A stretch of 64,000 nucleotides of DNA from the NCBI RefSeq assembly GCF_905220565.1, contig NC_059423.1, positions 3,034,001 to 3,098,000 on the forward strand, read 5' to 3'. Origin of the DNA: Melitaea cinxia. Taxonomy: Eukaryota > Arthropoda > Insecta > Lepidoptera > Nymphalidae. The position numbers were made by a program, and so were the translations under genes. Under the pieces are notes generated by a model. It was not told the origin of the DNA, ran no database searches, and worked only from the letters and a program-made list of their open reading frames with translations. Numbering within the stretch: the first letter of the stretch is position 1; each line of letters begins with the position of its first letter. Shown here piece after piece: positions 47,505-59,100 of this stretch.

Positions 47505-47690
47505 TCCGCAATTATCCCACTGCTGTGCAAAGACTCCATACCGGAATAGGGCTTCAGCTTAATTCTCGTTGCTTCACAGCGAGTTGATAGATAACTTCCC
47601 TATCAATCACTATCAGGCGTCTATGATAACAACATTAACTGACTGATTGTGCTCTGAGGTCAGGTGAAGAGAACCATAATAACAAAATGC
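47505..47690 (-). repeat. SINE family A, diverged
   Basis: Reverse of the 3' half: ATTATCCCACTGCTGTGC, TATCAATCACTATCAGGCG. Confidence 0.55.
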
Positions 47691-47770
47691 TAGACCAAAA
47701 AAAATAAACTTCATTATAATTATAATAAAATTGTGAAATAGTTAAAAAATATGTATAAATTTAATTCTTA

Positions 47771-48211
47771 CGCTTCAGCCTGTAACATCCCACTACTGGG
47801 CATAAGCCTCTTTCCCCATGTAGGAGAAAGATCAAAGCTTAATCAACCACCTGTACTGTGTGGCTACGTTACTAAAGAATATAGCCACCCCCTCTCTTCC
47901 TGTGGGTGTCTTAAGAGGCGACTAAGGGATAACACAGTTCCACTATCACCTTGGAACTTAAAAAGCCGACCGGTGGCGGGATAACTATCCAACTGCTGGC
48001 TTTGAAATACACAGGCCGAAGACGGGCAGCAGCGTCTTCAGTGCGACAAAGCCAGTACTGCGGTCACCAGCCCGCCTGCCCAGGTGGTGACTATGGGCAA
48101 AACACATGAGTTCACGTTATTTTTGGCGTGAACTTGTGGAGACCTATGTTCAGCAGTGGACTGTATAGGCTGTAATGATGATGATTAATCAACCACGCTG
48201 CTCCAATGGGG
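47771..48211 (-). mobile_element. SINE family A (truncated), split by a family B SINE
   Basis: Flanked by the 16-bp duplication ATAAATTTAATTCTTA at 47755-47770 and 48212-48227. The family B insertion is at 47851-48184. Confidence 0.88.
47851..48184 (+). mobile_element. Family B SINE-like element nested in SINE A
   Basis: Flanked by TTAATCAACCAC at 47839-47850 and 48185-48196. Starts near CTGTGTGGCTACG and ends with the GCAGTGGACTGTATAGGC tail and (ATG)n. 334 bp, and the best-delimited family B copy. No tRNA head is seen. Confidence 0.9.
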
Positions 48212-48238
48212 ATAAATTTAATTCTTATACATGTATTA

Positions 48239-48612
48239 CTAGCGACCTCTGTCCATATTTTTTATACGATTAGCAATCACCAACTACATGAACACTCTCG
48301 GCACCAAAACCCTTCTGGCACCGAAAGATTAGACACTAACTGCCGTAGCTTTCCCATAAAGTTTTGTCATTCAACATTAAGTGATCGCGCTCGAACACTC
48401 GAACACTGTTGGCACTTGTAGGATAAGGAAATACTAACGAACTCTGTCCTCCCATATTTTTTTACAGGATAAGTTATCACCAACATATCATACACTAAAA
48501 CCTTCTCTGAAACACGCTACATCTTATGGTATAAGTAATGTTCCGATCAGTTTAGTAGTTTTCGCAGTATAACCGAACAAACAAAACCGGCTCTCCATTT
48601 ATTGGTATCAGA
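48239..48612 (-). mobile_element. Helitron, short
   Basis: CTAG at 48239 to the complement of TCTGATACCAATAAATGGAG. Contains a partial internal duplication of the segment with CTCTGTCC...ATATTTTTT. Confidence 0.72.
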
Positions 48613-48949
48613 TTAAACTAATGTCGCGTTATTGATGTGAATATCTAAATAATAATATTCGCTAGGTCACGTGACAATTATTATTCGCATACATTATAAA
48701 CATGCCACGAATTCGCCGTTCTCGGTGATTTTGTTTGGAAATTTACTTAATAATTATGTAATGAATATTCATTATCGATGTTATATAAAGAAAATATTAA
48801 ATATTTAAATTATTTTATTTACTCCAACTTATTTGAATATATTTATCGGTCACCCCTAAGTCATGTATGAAGTGCGTGTTTTAAAATATGCGGATCGTAT
48901 AATGAGGGGCCCGAAATAGATTTTGGGTTAAAATTTTAATCACCAAAAT

Positions 48950-49165
48950 TTGTGAGAAAGCAGCAGTAAATATTTTGGTTAGAATCTGAAGATACCGATA
49001 CCTAACAGAAGATCACAGCTGAATAACACTGATCTGTTTTGTGTTTCTGTAGTGAGTAAGGTGGGCAAAGCTCTTGGGGGGGGGGGGCAGGGGTTGCAGG
49101 CGCCAATAGGTTACGGTAACCGCTAACCATCAAACAGAGCGTACGCTTATTAACCACCTTAGCAT
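48950..49165 (+). repeat. Retroposon family C
   Basis: ACAGAAGATCACAGCTGAAT, a G9 run and AACAGAGCGTACGCTTATTA. Confidence 0.65.
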
Positions 49166-49484
49166 TAAGTAAAATAATTATGACATTTAAAATTATGTAA
49201 AACAGCTTAACTTATTAAAAAATGTTCAAATTCACGTGATAGATGTCTGGTATACATAATTGTATGTTACTGGTTGACTTGCAATATTGGATTGATCATC
49301 GCTTACGATTTTTGGTTTTGCGTAGGCCATAGAAATATTAGTTGTAGTCTGGGTGTTTGTGTCTGTGTTTTCAAGACCCCCACACAAAATTAGACACAAA
49401 ATTAGGTACATCTCATTCGAACCCATTCAGCAGCTTGACAGGATTATTTTTTGCTTTAGAACAAACGCTTAAAATATAATTGGT

Positions 49485-49655
49485 ATACAAAAAAAAAGTG
49501 TGTGCACTTATGTACGCACGTAACAAGTTATACTTCTTCGCTAGCTAACTTCACGTTGCTAACTTATTCTTCGTTGATAAGCTAACTTCAGGGTGTCGGT
49601 TTTTTTTTTGGTGACAATCGTTAAAAATTTACCAAAGAAGTCAAACTTCAATAAA
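49485..49655 (-). mobile_element. Family E MITE
   Basis: TATGTACGCACGTAACAAGT to AAAGAAGTCAAACTTC. Confidence 0.6.
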
Positions 49656-50104
49656 AAAGAACAAAACAGAACAATATCATTAAAAAGAAATATCGTCTAA
49701 GCAGTTCTTAATTTAAATTTATAATTTGGATTTTTAAAAAAGTATTTACATATTATCGCAAATCAAAGGCAAAACTGGATCCTCATTTACTATTCTGTTA
49801 TATTTGGTAATTAATAATTTATACGTCAATGAAGGGAAAATTAACTACACAAAAATGAGAACTAAATTGTCCGTAACATGTATATATCACCGTATTATTA
49901 GAAAAGGTTGTGAATTTATAATTTTTCCATGGGTATGGTCCAGTATTCATATCTGATGTCATATGTCATGGTAGGAGGTAGGTAGCATGAAAAAGTGATA
50001 CTATGAATTTGATGTGATTTTTTATTGTAAGTATTTGAAAATAGTCTATGGTCATTTAATTTTTTTTATTATTTATACAAGTTGAGTTAAAAAATTTACT
50101 GTTT

Positions 50105-50435
50105 CATCACATCATCACTTCAGCCTATCGCAGTTCACTGCTGGACATAAGCACAAGTTTGCGCCAAAATTGGCGTGAATTCATGTATGTTACTCATAGT
50201 CACCACGCTGGGCAGGCGGGTTGGTGACCGTAGGGCTGGCTTTGTCGCACCGAAGACGCTGCTGCCCGTCTTCGGTCTGTGTATTTCAAAGCCAGCAGTT
50301 AGATGGTTATCCCGCCTTCGGCCATCTTTTTAAGTTCCAAGGTAGTAGTGGTGTTATCACTTAGTTACCTCTTACGATAGCCACGGGAAGAGAGGGGGTG
50401 GCCACATTCTTTACTGCCGTAGCCACACAGTTTAC
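50105..50435 (-). repeat. Family B SINE-like element
   Basis: CAGCCTATCGCAGTTCACTG to the GCCGTAGCCACACAG start. Confidence 0.84.
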
Positions 50436-50653
50436 TGTTTACTATGAATAAAACAAACACACAATATATTTAAATAAAATCAGTTCTTTTTCTTTATTAT
50501 GTGTTTTGTAAAATGTTTACTACAACTATTATTAATTTTTTTTTAATTATGTGATATATCCACAGGCTTATTAAAACTATTATTAAATTAGAAATGCATG
50601 TATTTTGTTACAAGAATAAAATGACCAAAGTTATTGAAAAATGACAAATTTCA

Positions 50654-50852
50654 TCATTACATAGTATAAAACAAAGTCGCTTCCTACTGTCTGTATGTTT
50701 AGATCTTTAAAACTACGCATCGAATTTTGATGAGGTTTTGTTCTATAAATAGAGTGATTTCAGAGGAAGGTTTATATTTATAATACATGCATAATATGGT
50801 AGAGGAAAACTGATAGTTTTTACAACCGTGCGAAGCCGGGACGGGTCGCTAG
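50654..50852 (+). mobile_element. Helitron, Lep1-like short element
   Basis: 199 bp, TCATTACATAGTATAAAACA to GCCGGGACGGGTCGCTAG, followed by T; the best-preserved copy of this family here. Confidence 0.88.
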
Positions 50853-51207
50853 TTGTTAATAAATGAATAATTTAAATGCTTGTATTTATAAAAATCCGAT
50901 ATTTTTAAATGGTATTAGAATCATAAAAAACTTGTTTGGTGTCTCGACGGCGGTCGTTTAGTTATTTTTGTTACATAAAATAATGGAGTCAAAAACGTGA
51001 GAACGAAAAAAAAAACAAAAATATCCGACACGTGAAACCTCTGTTCAATATGATATTTATACAAGAAAACAACAATAAAATAAGCTATTAGCTTATCCGA
51101 CAGATATTTTCATATCTTTAATGTGAACGAATATTCAATTAAGAATTAATATATAATAATAAACGGTCCACATTCAACGGATCCCTCAGTAGGATTTTTT
51201 CCTGTGT

Positions 51208-51363
51208 CGGGGGTCTGGAAACACATACAATACACAAACACAACGCCCAGACCACGACTAACATTTATATGGTCGATACACATGTCTGTCGTGAGCGGGA
51301 TTTGAACCCGCGACCGCCAGCGCAACAGCCAGTGCTATTACCGCTGCGCTAACGCATCGTCAA
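51208..51363 (-). repeat. SINE family A head, reverse
   Basis: Complement of box B (GGATTTGAACCCGC) and box A are both clear; the body is cut off after the GACCACGACTAACATT segment. Confidence 0.75.
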
Positions 51364-51645
51364 CGTCAATTGTCACTGAAATAAATACAAAACAATGTCA
51401 AAAGCGTGAAGTCATTAATCTTTCTCGAATTTTAAACTTTTTGGTATCATTTCCTTAATTTGTCATAAAACATCTACTTGCAAAGTATAACATTAAAAAA
51501 ACGATAATAAAAAATAATGGTAGTAACTAAAAAAATAATAATGGACTGTGTATTATCACTAAAGTTATAGCGTGACCATGGGAAATAGGAAGTCATATGC
51601 ATAATTTAAACATATATTATACATAATCTAAGATATATATATCAG

Positions 51646-51813
51646 AACCACCATCACTTCTACCTAATACAGTCCACTTTTGGACAAAGTGGACTGTATT
51701 AGGTACAAGTGTGTTGTCCATAGACACTACGCTGGACAGGCGGGTTGGTGACCGCAGGGCTGGCTTTGTCGCACCGAAGACGCGTCTTCGGCCTGTGTAT
51801 TTCAAAGCCAACA
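51646..51813 (-). repeat. Family B SINE-like repeat, 3' part, host of the R1-helicase insertion
   Basis: Matches other family B copies (for example 23005-23330) but has a short deletion and contains a perfect 20-bp inverted repeat. It resumes at 59985 after the LINE. Confidence 0.85.
51661..51705. repeat. Perfect 20-bp inverted repeat inside a family B copy
   Basis: TACCTAATACAGTCCACTTT at 51661-51680 is exactly complementary to 51686-51705, with a 5-base spacer. Other family B copies lack the second arm, so it is a local foldback duplication of the repeat end. Confidence 0.9.
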
Positions 51814-51823
51814 GTTGGATGGT
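51814..51823. repeat. Target-site duplication, left
   Basis: GTTGGATGGT, part of the family B repeat, duplicated at 59975-59984. Confidence 0.95.
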
Positions 51824-53176
51824 CAGGACGAAAAACTCAGTGAGCTGCAGAGGGTGCTTTCGTTGGCTAGGACCAGCGGCGAAGCGACTTCGCAGACGAG
51901 CGATGTCCAGGGGTCGCTTAAGGCAGTGGGGAGCACGATAAGCTCGCTCTTAGGAGGCCTAGAAAAACTTAAGGATGAAATTATACAGACCAGGACCCTC
52001 CTCACTGCCAAAATCGACGACATCCCGCTGGTCTTGGATGGCGAAAGTCACCCGCAAGCAAACACAAACATCGACACAACACTAAAAACACACCTGGATG
52101 AGTTAAAACAATTCATAAAAGTAACAAACACTCAACCATCCAGTACACAACCACACCCACAAATGGATCTGACCCTTCTATTCCAAGACTTGAACGAAAA
52201 AGTCGAAATTATGTCCTCGGAGCTGCGAGCCCTGAGGGACTCTAGCAGGACCATCGCATCGCCAAAAAAACCGACACTGGAAACAGAGATGGCGGTACAG
52301 GAGGTCAAGGAGACCCTAAACACGATCAAAGAAGGGGTCACGAAATTGGCTCCTATGGCGTCAACCAGCTACGCCCAGGTCGCAGCCCGACCTAAACCAG
52401 AGAGTGTGGAACAAAGACCCAACCACACTCTCATAATCTCGTCCCAAAACAAGCAGGAGACCAGCGAGCAAGTACTCGCAAAGATCAAAGACTCGCTGGA
52501 TCTAAAGAAGTCTGGGGCGAGGATGGAAAGGGTCCGGAAGGCGCGCGACCAGAAGATCGTGGTGAGGTGCGCCTCAAAAGAAGACATGGCTAAGATCAAG
52601 GGTCAGGTTCAGAAAAATTCAGGACTGACGGTGCGGGAGCCCACAAACCAAGACCCCCTGATTTGCGTGAGGGGAGTGCTGTCAAGTTACTCCAACGAGG
52701 AAATTGTAGACCTCATAAAGGCACAAAACGGCTACATTCTCGAAGGAGTCGACAGGGCAGCGCTTAGGATGAAGGTGCGGTTTAGAAAACGCGCCCGAAA
52801 CCCCCACGAGTGCCACCCGGTAATCGAGCTCTCCCCGGCGCTCTGGAGAAGGTTTGTGGACAGGGGAAAGATTTACGTAGGGTTCGGAAGATGCGCCGTC
52901 GAGGACCAGTCTCCGCTTGTCCAGTGCATGAGGTGCCTTGGATTCGGACACACCAAGGCCCTCTGCAAACAGGAAAATGACGCCTGCAACTATTGTGCCG
53001 GCGAACACACGAGGGGAAACTGTCCCTCGAGGGTGAAGAGCGAACCACCCAAGTGCATAAACTGCTTCAGAGCAAAAAGATCTGGTCCCGACCTGGCACA
53101 CACAGCGTATAGCGCAGAATGCCAGGAACGAATAAAATGGGACAACATAGCTCGATCAAGGGTACAATACTGCTAA
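51824..53176 (+). CDS. LINE ORF1, gag-like nucleic-acid-binding protein (5' truncated)
   Basis: About 450 codons survive. The C-terminus has three zinc knuckles (numbered from 51815): a CX2CX4HX4C at C371, C374, H379, C384; a CX2CX3HX4C at C391, C394, H398, C403; and a third beginning C414, C417. This is the standard R1-clade ORF1 arrangement, whose role is to bind element RNA into a particle. The N-terminal part is charged and helix-prone (KLSELQRVLSLA and similar), followed by a T/Q/P-rich linker. There is no ATG at the start: the frame runs upstream into target-site DNA, where a TTG at 51815 opens the reading frame, and the first in-frame Met is more than 110 codons in. The original start codon was therefore lost by 5' truncation. 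Stop TAA at 53174-53176. Expression of this copy is doubtful. Confidence 0.9.
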   Translation, partial: QDEKLSELQRVLSLARTSGEATSQTSDVQGSLKAVGSTISSLLGGLEKLKDEIIQTRTLLTAKIDDIPLVLDGESHPQANTNIDTTLKTHLDELKQFIKVTNTQPSSTQPHPQMDLTLLFQDLNEKVEIMSSELRALRDSSRTIASPKKPTLETEMAVQEVKETLNTIKEGVTKLAPMASTSYAQVAARPKPESVEQRPNHTLIISSQNKQETSEQVLAKIKDSLDLKKSGARMERVRKARDQKIVVRCASKEDMAKIKGQVQKNSGLTVREPTNQDPLICVRGVLSSYSNEEIVDLIKAQNGYILEGVDRAALRMKVRFRKRARNPHECHPVIELSPALWRRFVDRGKIYVGFGRCAVEDQSPLVQCMRCLGFGHTKALCKQENDACNYCAGEHTRGNCPSRVKSEPPKCINCFRAKRSGPDLAHTAYSAECQERIKWDNIARSRVQYC

Positions 53177-53198
53177 GGGCGACCCGGAGGCCAAAGTT

Positions 53199-56100
53199 GT
53201 GGTCCCTTACGGAGAGACGGTCGGGGCAGGATGCGCTTTGCGCTTCATACAAGCAAACCTGCAGCGCTCAAAGTTGGCAACGGACGAACTGCTTCAGGTG
53301 GCCCGGGAGAAGAGGATCTCTCTCGCCCTAGTACAGGAACCGTACACCGGTAGAACGGGCGAAATGAGGCAATACCCTGGCACGAAGATCATCCAGTGCA
53401 CCCTGGGCCGCCAGAAACCAGTAAAGGCGGCGATTATCGTGTTCGGTGACAACGTGGAAGTCATTCATGACCCCCAAATTGTCACCGAGAACGTGGCCGC
53501 CGTCTTAGTAAAGGCCGGCCGACTCGAGCTTGGCATACTGTCCGTCTACTTCGAACCAAGGGACCAAGACATGGAACCATACCTTAAACAAGTGAGAACG
53601 GCTACCGCGAAGTTCCCCACACACCATCACATAGTGGCCGGTGACGTCAATGCCTGGAGCCACTGGTGGGGCAGCAGCTCCGAAGACCATCGAGGAGCAC
53701 AACTCCATAGATTTATCACCGAGATGGACCTCCATATCCATAACAGCGGGGAAGTTCCTACGTTCGAGACTTACAGAGGAGACAGGCTATACTCGAGTTG
53801 CGTAGACCTGACTCTAACCAGTCAATCCCTTCTCGCGAGACTGGAAACCTGGCGAGTGGAACGAAATCTGATCACATCTGATCACAACGCCATTACGTTT
53901 AGTCTGCGCACTGAGGGGCCTTTGAAACCATTGGACCCAATCTCGACGCGCAGATACAACACCAAAAAGGCGCGATGGACAGATTTCTCCGCTACCCTAA
54001 CAACCGGCCTCGCGGAAGAAAGCGTCACTCTGGAAGCCGTCCTAAATGTCTCGAACAAGGACGATCTCGATGGAATAATCGCAAAATACGTCGCGATCAT
54101 TCACCGCACGTGCGAGAGTACCATCCCGAAGATAAAACCTTGGAAAGGCGACCCCCGACCGCCCTGGTGGTCGGTAGAGCTAGATTCCCTGAAAAGGGAG
54201 CAACTAAGAGCCAAACGTCGCATCAGAAATGCTGCACCCTGCAGAAGGGCTGGCGTCATCGAAGAATACGTACGGGCCAAGGAAAAATATAAACAGGCGG
54301 CAGACGAAGCAGCCACTCAGAGCTGGAAAGACTTCTGCACGGCACAGGACCGTGAAAGCGTGTGGGACGGCATCTACAGAGTCATCAGGAAGACCTCTCG
54401 TAGACACGAGGACGCATTGCTAAGGAACGAATCAGGCGAAACACTGTCACCAGAACAGTCGGCTAAACTCCTAGCAAAAACGTTCTACCCTGACGACTCT
54501 GTAGAGACCGAAACCGCCCATCACAAACAGATCCGAGAGGCCGTAGAAGGCAGAACTCCCGCGGAGTTAGAAGATCTGTCCGACGACGACCCGCCGTTTA
54601 CGGCCGCAGAGCTGGAACAGGTTCTTTTGAGCCAAAATCCCAAAAAAGCTCCAGGCCCAGACGGGTTAACGTCGGATATATGCGCGGCGGCAATAAACTG
54701 CAACAGGGAGTTATTCCTAGCGCTGGCGAACAAATGCCTATCGCTATCCCACTTCCCCAAGCAGTGGAAAGTCGCCCACGTACGCATCCTCCGCAAACCA
54801 GCCAAAGAGGACTACACCCACCCGAAGTCCTATAGACCTATAGGACTCCTGTCAATCCTAGGAAAGACAGTTGAGAAAATGCTTATAGGTAGACTTCAGT
54901 GGAGACTCTTCCCCACGCTGCACCGAAGCCAGTACGGATTCATGCCACAGAGGGGAACGGAAGACGCCCTCTACGATCTCGTCGAGCATATCAGGCAAGA
55001 AATTAAGTCCAAGAAGATAGTACTTCTGGTATCGCTTGACATAGAGGGCGCTTTCGACAATGCATGGTGGCCGGCTCTCAAAAAACAGCTAGTGGACAAG
55101 CATTGCCCGAGAAATCTATACGCTATGGTCGCCTCATACCTCCAGGACCGAAAGGTCATCGTAAATTACGCCAGAGCGACCAGTGAAAAGGAGACCACGA
55201 AGGGTTGTGTCCAAGGATCCATTGGCGGGCCGACCTTCTGGAACCTCATACTGGATTCGCTTCTGAGAGAGATCAGCGCGATGGGAGTTTACTGTCAGGC
55301 CTTTGCGGACGACGTTGTCCTCGTTTTCTCCAGCCAAAAAACCAGCAACCTACAGACCTCAGCCGAAACCACCTTAGCGGCCGTACAAGAGTGGGGTATA
55401 CGTAATAAGCTGAGCTTCGCCGCGCACGAAACCAATGCGATGGTGCTCACTAAAAAACTCAAATACGACACCCCCATAATCCATATGTCCGGCACTCGAC
55501 TGAGGCTTGTAGATAAAATAAAACTGCTGGGGCTCATTTTGGACTCAAAGCTCACTTTCAACGCGCACGTATCCGCCGTATGTAAAAAAGCGGCGGACAT
55601 TTATAAACAGCTTGCGCGCGCGGCGAGAGTGAGTTGGGGTCTGAATGGGGAGATCGTACGGACCATATATGTGGCGGTGATAGAGCCCATCGTTCTGTAC
55701 GCAGCGAGCGTATGGTCCCCTGCAGCAGAGAAGCTATCGATAAGGAAGCAGCTAGACTCACTGCAGAGAGGATTTGCACAAAAAATGTGCAGGGCGTACA
55801 GAACGGTGTCTCTGACATCGGCACTAGTCCTCACCGGCCTGCTCCCGTTAGACCTTCGCGTTCGAGAGGCGGCCATACTATTCAAAACCAAAAAAGGCCA
55901 CAGCACGGATCTTCTTCCACCGGGAAGAGAGCTAGAGCGCAGGGTGGGACCAATGCAAAATCCCCACCCTTCCCTACTCATGACAACAGAGTACGAGCGC
56001 TTAGAGAATCTGAACCCCGAAGTCCTTGAAGAACACAACATCGTCGGGCCCCTCATCTTTACCGACGGTAGTAAAATAGAGGGTAAAGTAGGAGCTGCCC

Positions 56101-59100
56101 TCACATGCTGGGACCAAGGCAGGGAAGTAAGATACTCTACTTTCCGGTTAGAGCCGCACAACACTGTCTTTCAATCGGAGATGTACGCACTCTTCAGAGC
56201 CGTGGACATGGCAAAAACCTCAAAGTCACGCTCCATTAACATCCTGAGCGACTCGAGGTCATCTTTAGATCTGCTGAGGAGCCCCTCAGTGACTCACCCT
56301 CTGGCCCTGGAAATGAAGAGTCGAATCAGACAGCTCCGGGAGGAGAATAAGACAGTGCGGTTCTTTTGGTTGAGGGCCCATGTTGGAACACCGGGCAATG
56401 AGAGAGCGGACGGGTTGGCCAAAAAAGCGGCCTTGACAAAAAAGACGGCACCTGACTACGACAGAGTACCCGTCTCGTATGTCAGAAGGCAGATCAGGGA
56501 AGAGACTGTCAGGATGTGGCAGGAAAGATACAATTCTTCGGAGACGGGCTCGGTCACGAAAATATTCCTACCGGATGTAAAGACCGCTTGCAGGCTGGTA
56601 AGGAAATCGGCACCAACAGCTGTCGACACAAAAATTCTGACCGGCCACGGAGGATTTGCGGCGTATCTCCACAGATTCCACCTCACTGACAGTCCTTCGT
56701 GTATCTGCGATCCGAATTGTGAGGAGACAGTTCTGCATGTTATACTGGACTGTCCGAGATTCAGTAAGGATAGGCTGGATCTGGAACTCAAACTCCAGAC
56801 CAAACTTGAGCAGACCTCGCTCCATACCATCCTGGAGAGCGAAACAAACAGAACTGTCTTCCTCACATTCGCGAGAAAGGCCGTCAATATAGCCACAAAA
56901 AGGAACAGCACGACCGCTCCACCACCTGCTGTAATACCTACGCAGAGCGCTAACACCGTCGTCCACGCAACACACACACACGCAACACACGCCCAAACAC
57001 ACAACGCACAACCACAAACACAACAAAACTGTGTCCAACAAGCCACCCAGAGTAACAGCTCAACGGGTCCGCGGATGACTCCTGGCCGCACCCTTCTGGG
57101 TCAAATAACAAAGGCCATGCCCTCCTCGCTGCAGAAGCTGTTCAGGAATAGAGCCGACCAAAACGCACCTCCGCAACCGACCCACAGCGGGATGACACAA
57201 TCCTCGCTTAGCGAAGGGAACGGAAGCGAAGAAGTGGGAATTAAAACCAAATGCGTGGCTCTGTTCATGGACAGCGAAGTAGAGAGGATGGGAATAAGTT
57301 TCTGTCGTTCCGAAGGACGCGATCGGCTGGCGATTTCGCCGGGGCTCGCTTTACTGTTAAAGGGTAGCACGCAAAAGACAAGTATAAAGCGCACTAAAAT
57401 CACAGCGCTATCGCAAGAACGGGAGGGCGACTCGACCTACCGTCTGGTGCGTTTGAACAACAAATGCATCGCGTTGTTCGAGTGGGGAGAGACGTCCCCC
57501 TTCGCGCAGTCTAGTGTGTGGCTACGCCGGTTGAGCGAGACCCCCGGTGGAGTCCCCAAAAGAATTAGCGTGGATTCGATGAGGGTCGGATATGATAGAG
57601 GTGACGTATCTGATAGGTACGGTTGCCTAATGGCCTCCAAGTACAGTGAGGTCATAGTCTACGAAGACAGGGGGGAGGATCTCGGATATCTAAGACCGAA
57701 ATCCATAACACCGACACCTCCTGCATCTCCGGCTGTCGACGAGTCCACGCTCAGCGGCTCGGAGCGCCTACAGCAACGGATCGAGACCCAGAAGGCAGAG
57801 CGAATTAAGGCAAAGGCTACACCTGAACTGAGCTCGATGCCACTGGCGACCTTTATCCACGCAACCATCTCCCCAAAACCAGGCAAGCTCCCGCATCACC
57901 TCTCTCCCAAAAAGACTGGACAGGCTGAGCGGCAATCGGCGGCGCTGAGCAGGTTCACCAGAGACAGTAGTCCGAGGCACCCAGAGGCGTCACCGGCCGC
58001 TCGTACTAAGGCCGACATGGGACATGTAACACCGCCGAGACTTCGACCTGCGACCACACCGCTACAACATGCGGAGAACGCCCTAATCGAGTTCCTGGCG
58101 ATAATAAAGGCAAACCGCGAGGTAAGCCTTGCCACCTGCAAAAAGATCATGCAGGCCTACCAGTATGATCACCAAAGATTACTGGAGGTGGAACTCGAGG
58201 AAGCCGAAGCGGCCATATATAACAGTGAAACCCGACAAACACTCAAGGGCAAGATGTCGGGTAGGTATATGGCAGCGTATAACAGCACTGCAGGCTTCGT
58301 GAGCGCAGTCGAGTCGGAGGGGAATGACGAGGAGCCACAAACCTTCGAAACACCTGAAGGGGACCCAGTGGTGGTAGTGGCCAGATGCACGAAGGTAATG
58401 CTGGGAGACCGGATGCTACGGATGGCGAAAACCATCTCAGGCGACCGGGACGGCTTACTGACCGTGCCCTGGGAACTACCATCACTGGAGTGGATAAACG
58501 GGGTACCGGGATGCGGCAAGACAACTCGCATAGTCGGGGACTTCGATGAGGACACGGAGGTCGTGATTACGACCACAGTCGAGGCGGCCAAAGACTTGAA
58601 AGAAAAACTGGCGCACCGCTACGGCAACAAAGCCAAGCAAAAGGTGCGTACTATGGCCTCCGTACTAGTTAATGGTTTCAAAGAGGGCTCAAAAATCAAC
58701 CGCCTAACGGTGGACGAGGCCCTCATGAACCACTTCGGAGCCATAGTAATGGCCGCCCGACTATCGGGAGCACAGAAGGTGGTCCTCATCGGAGACATAA
58801 ACCAGCTGCCGTACATCGACAGGGACAACCTGTTCGAAATGCGGTACTGCAGACCAACCCAGATAACAACCATCTCGTGCGAGTTGTCATGCACGCATCG
58901 TAATCCCAAAGACGTCGCCCTTGCCATCAGCGAAGTTTATAAGGACGTGTACAGCTCAAGCTCAAAGATCCGATCTTTGCGAGTGGAGAGCCTCACGGGC
59001 GCGCGTATTCCTGCAGGAAGAGACCGGACCTTATACCTGGTCTTTACGCAAGAGGAGAAGAGGTTGCTGACTGACCAGGGATACGGATCCGGGGAGGGAT

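Noticed and set aside
56456..57091. A 211-codon minus-strand open frame
   Set aside because: It lies antisense to LINE ORF2 in GC-richer sequence; ORF2 carries clear domain motifs while this frame has none.
58169..58591. A 140-codon minus-strand frame over the helicase
   Set aside because: Antisense shadow of ORF2; Ser/Val-rich composition and no motif.
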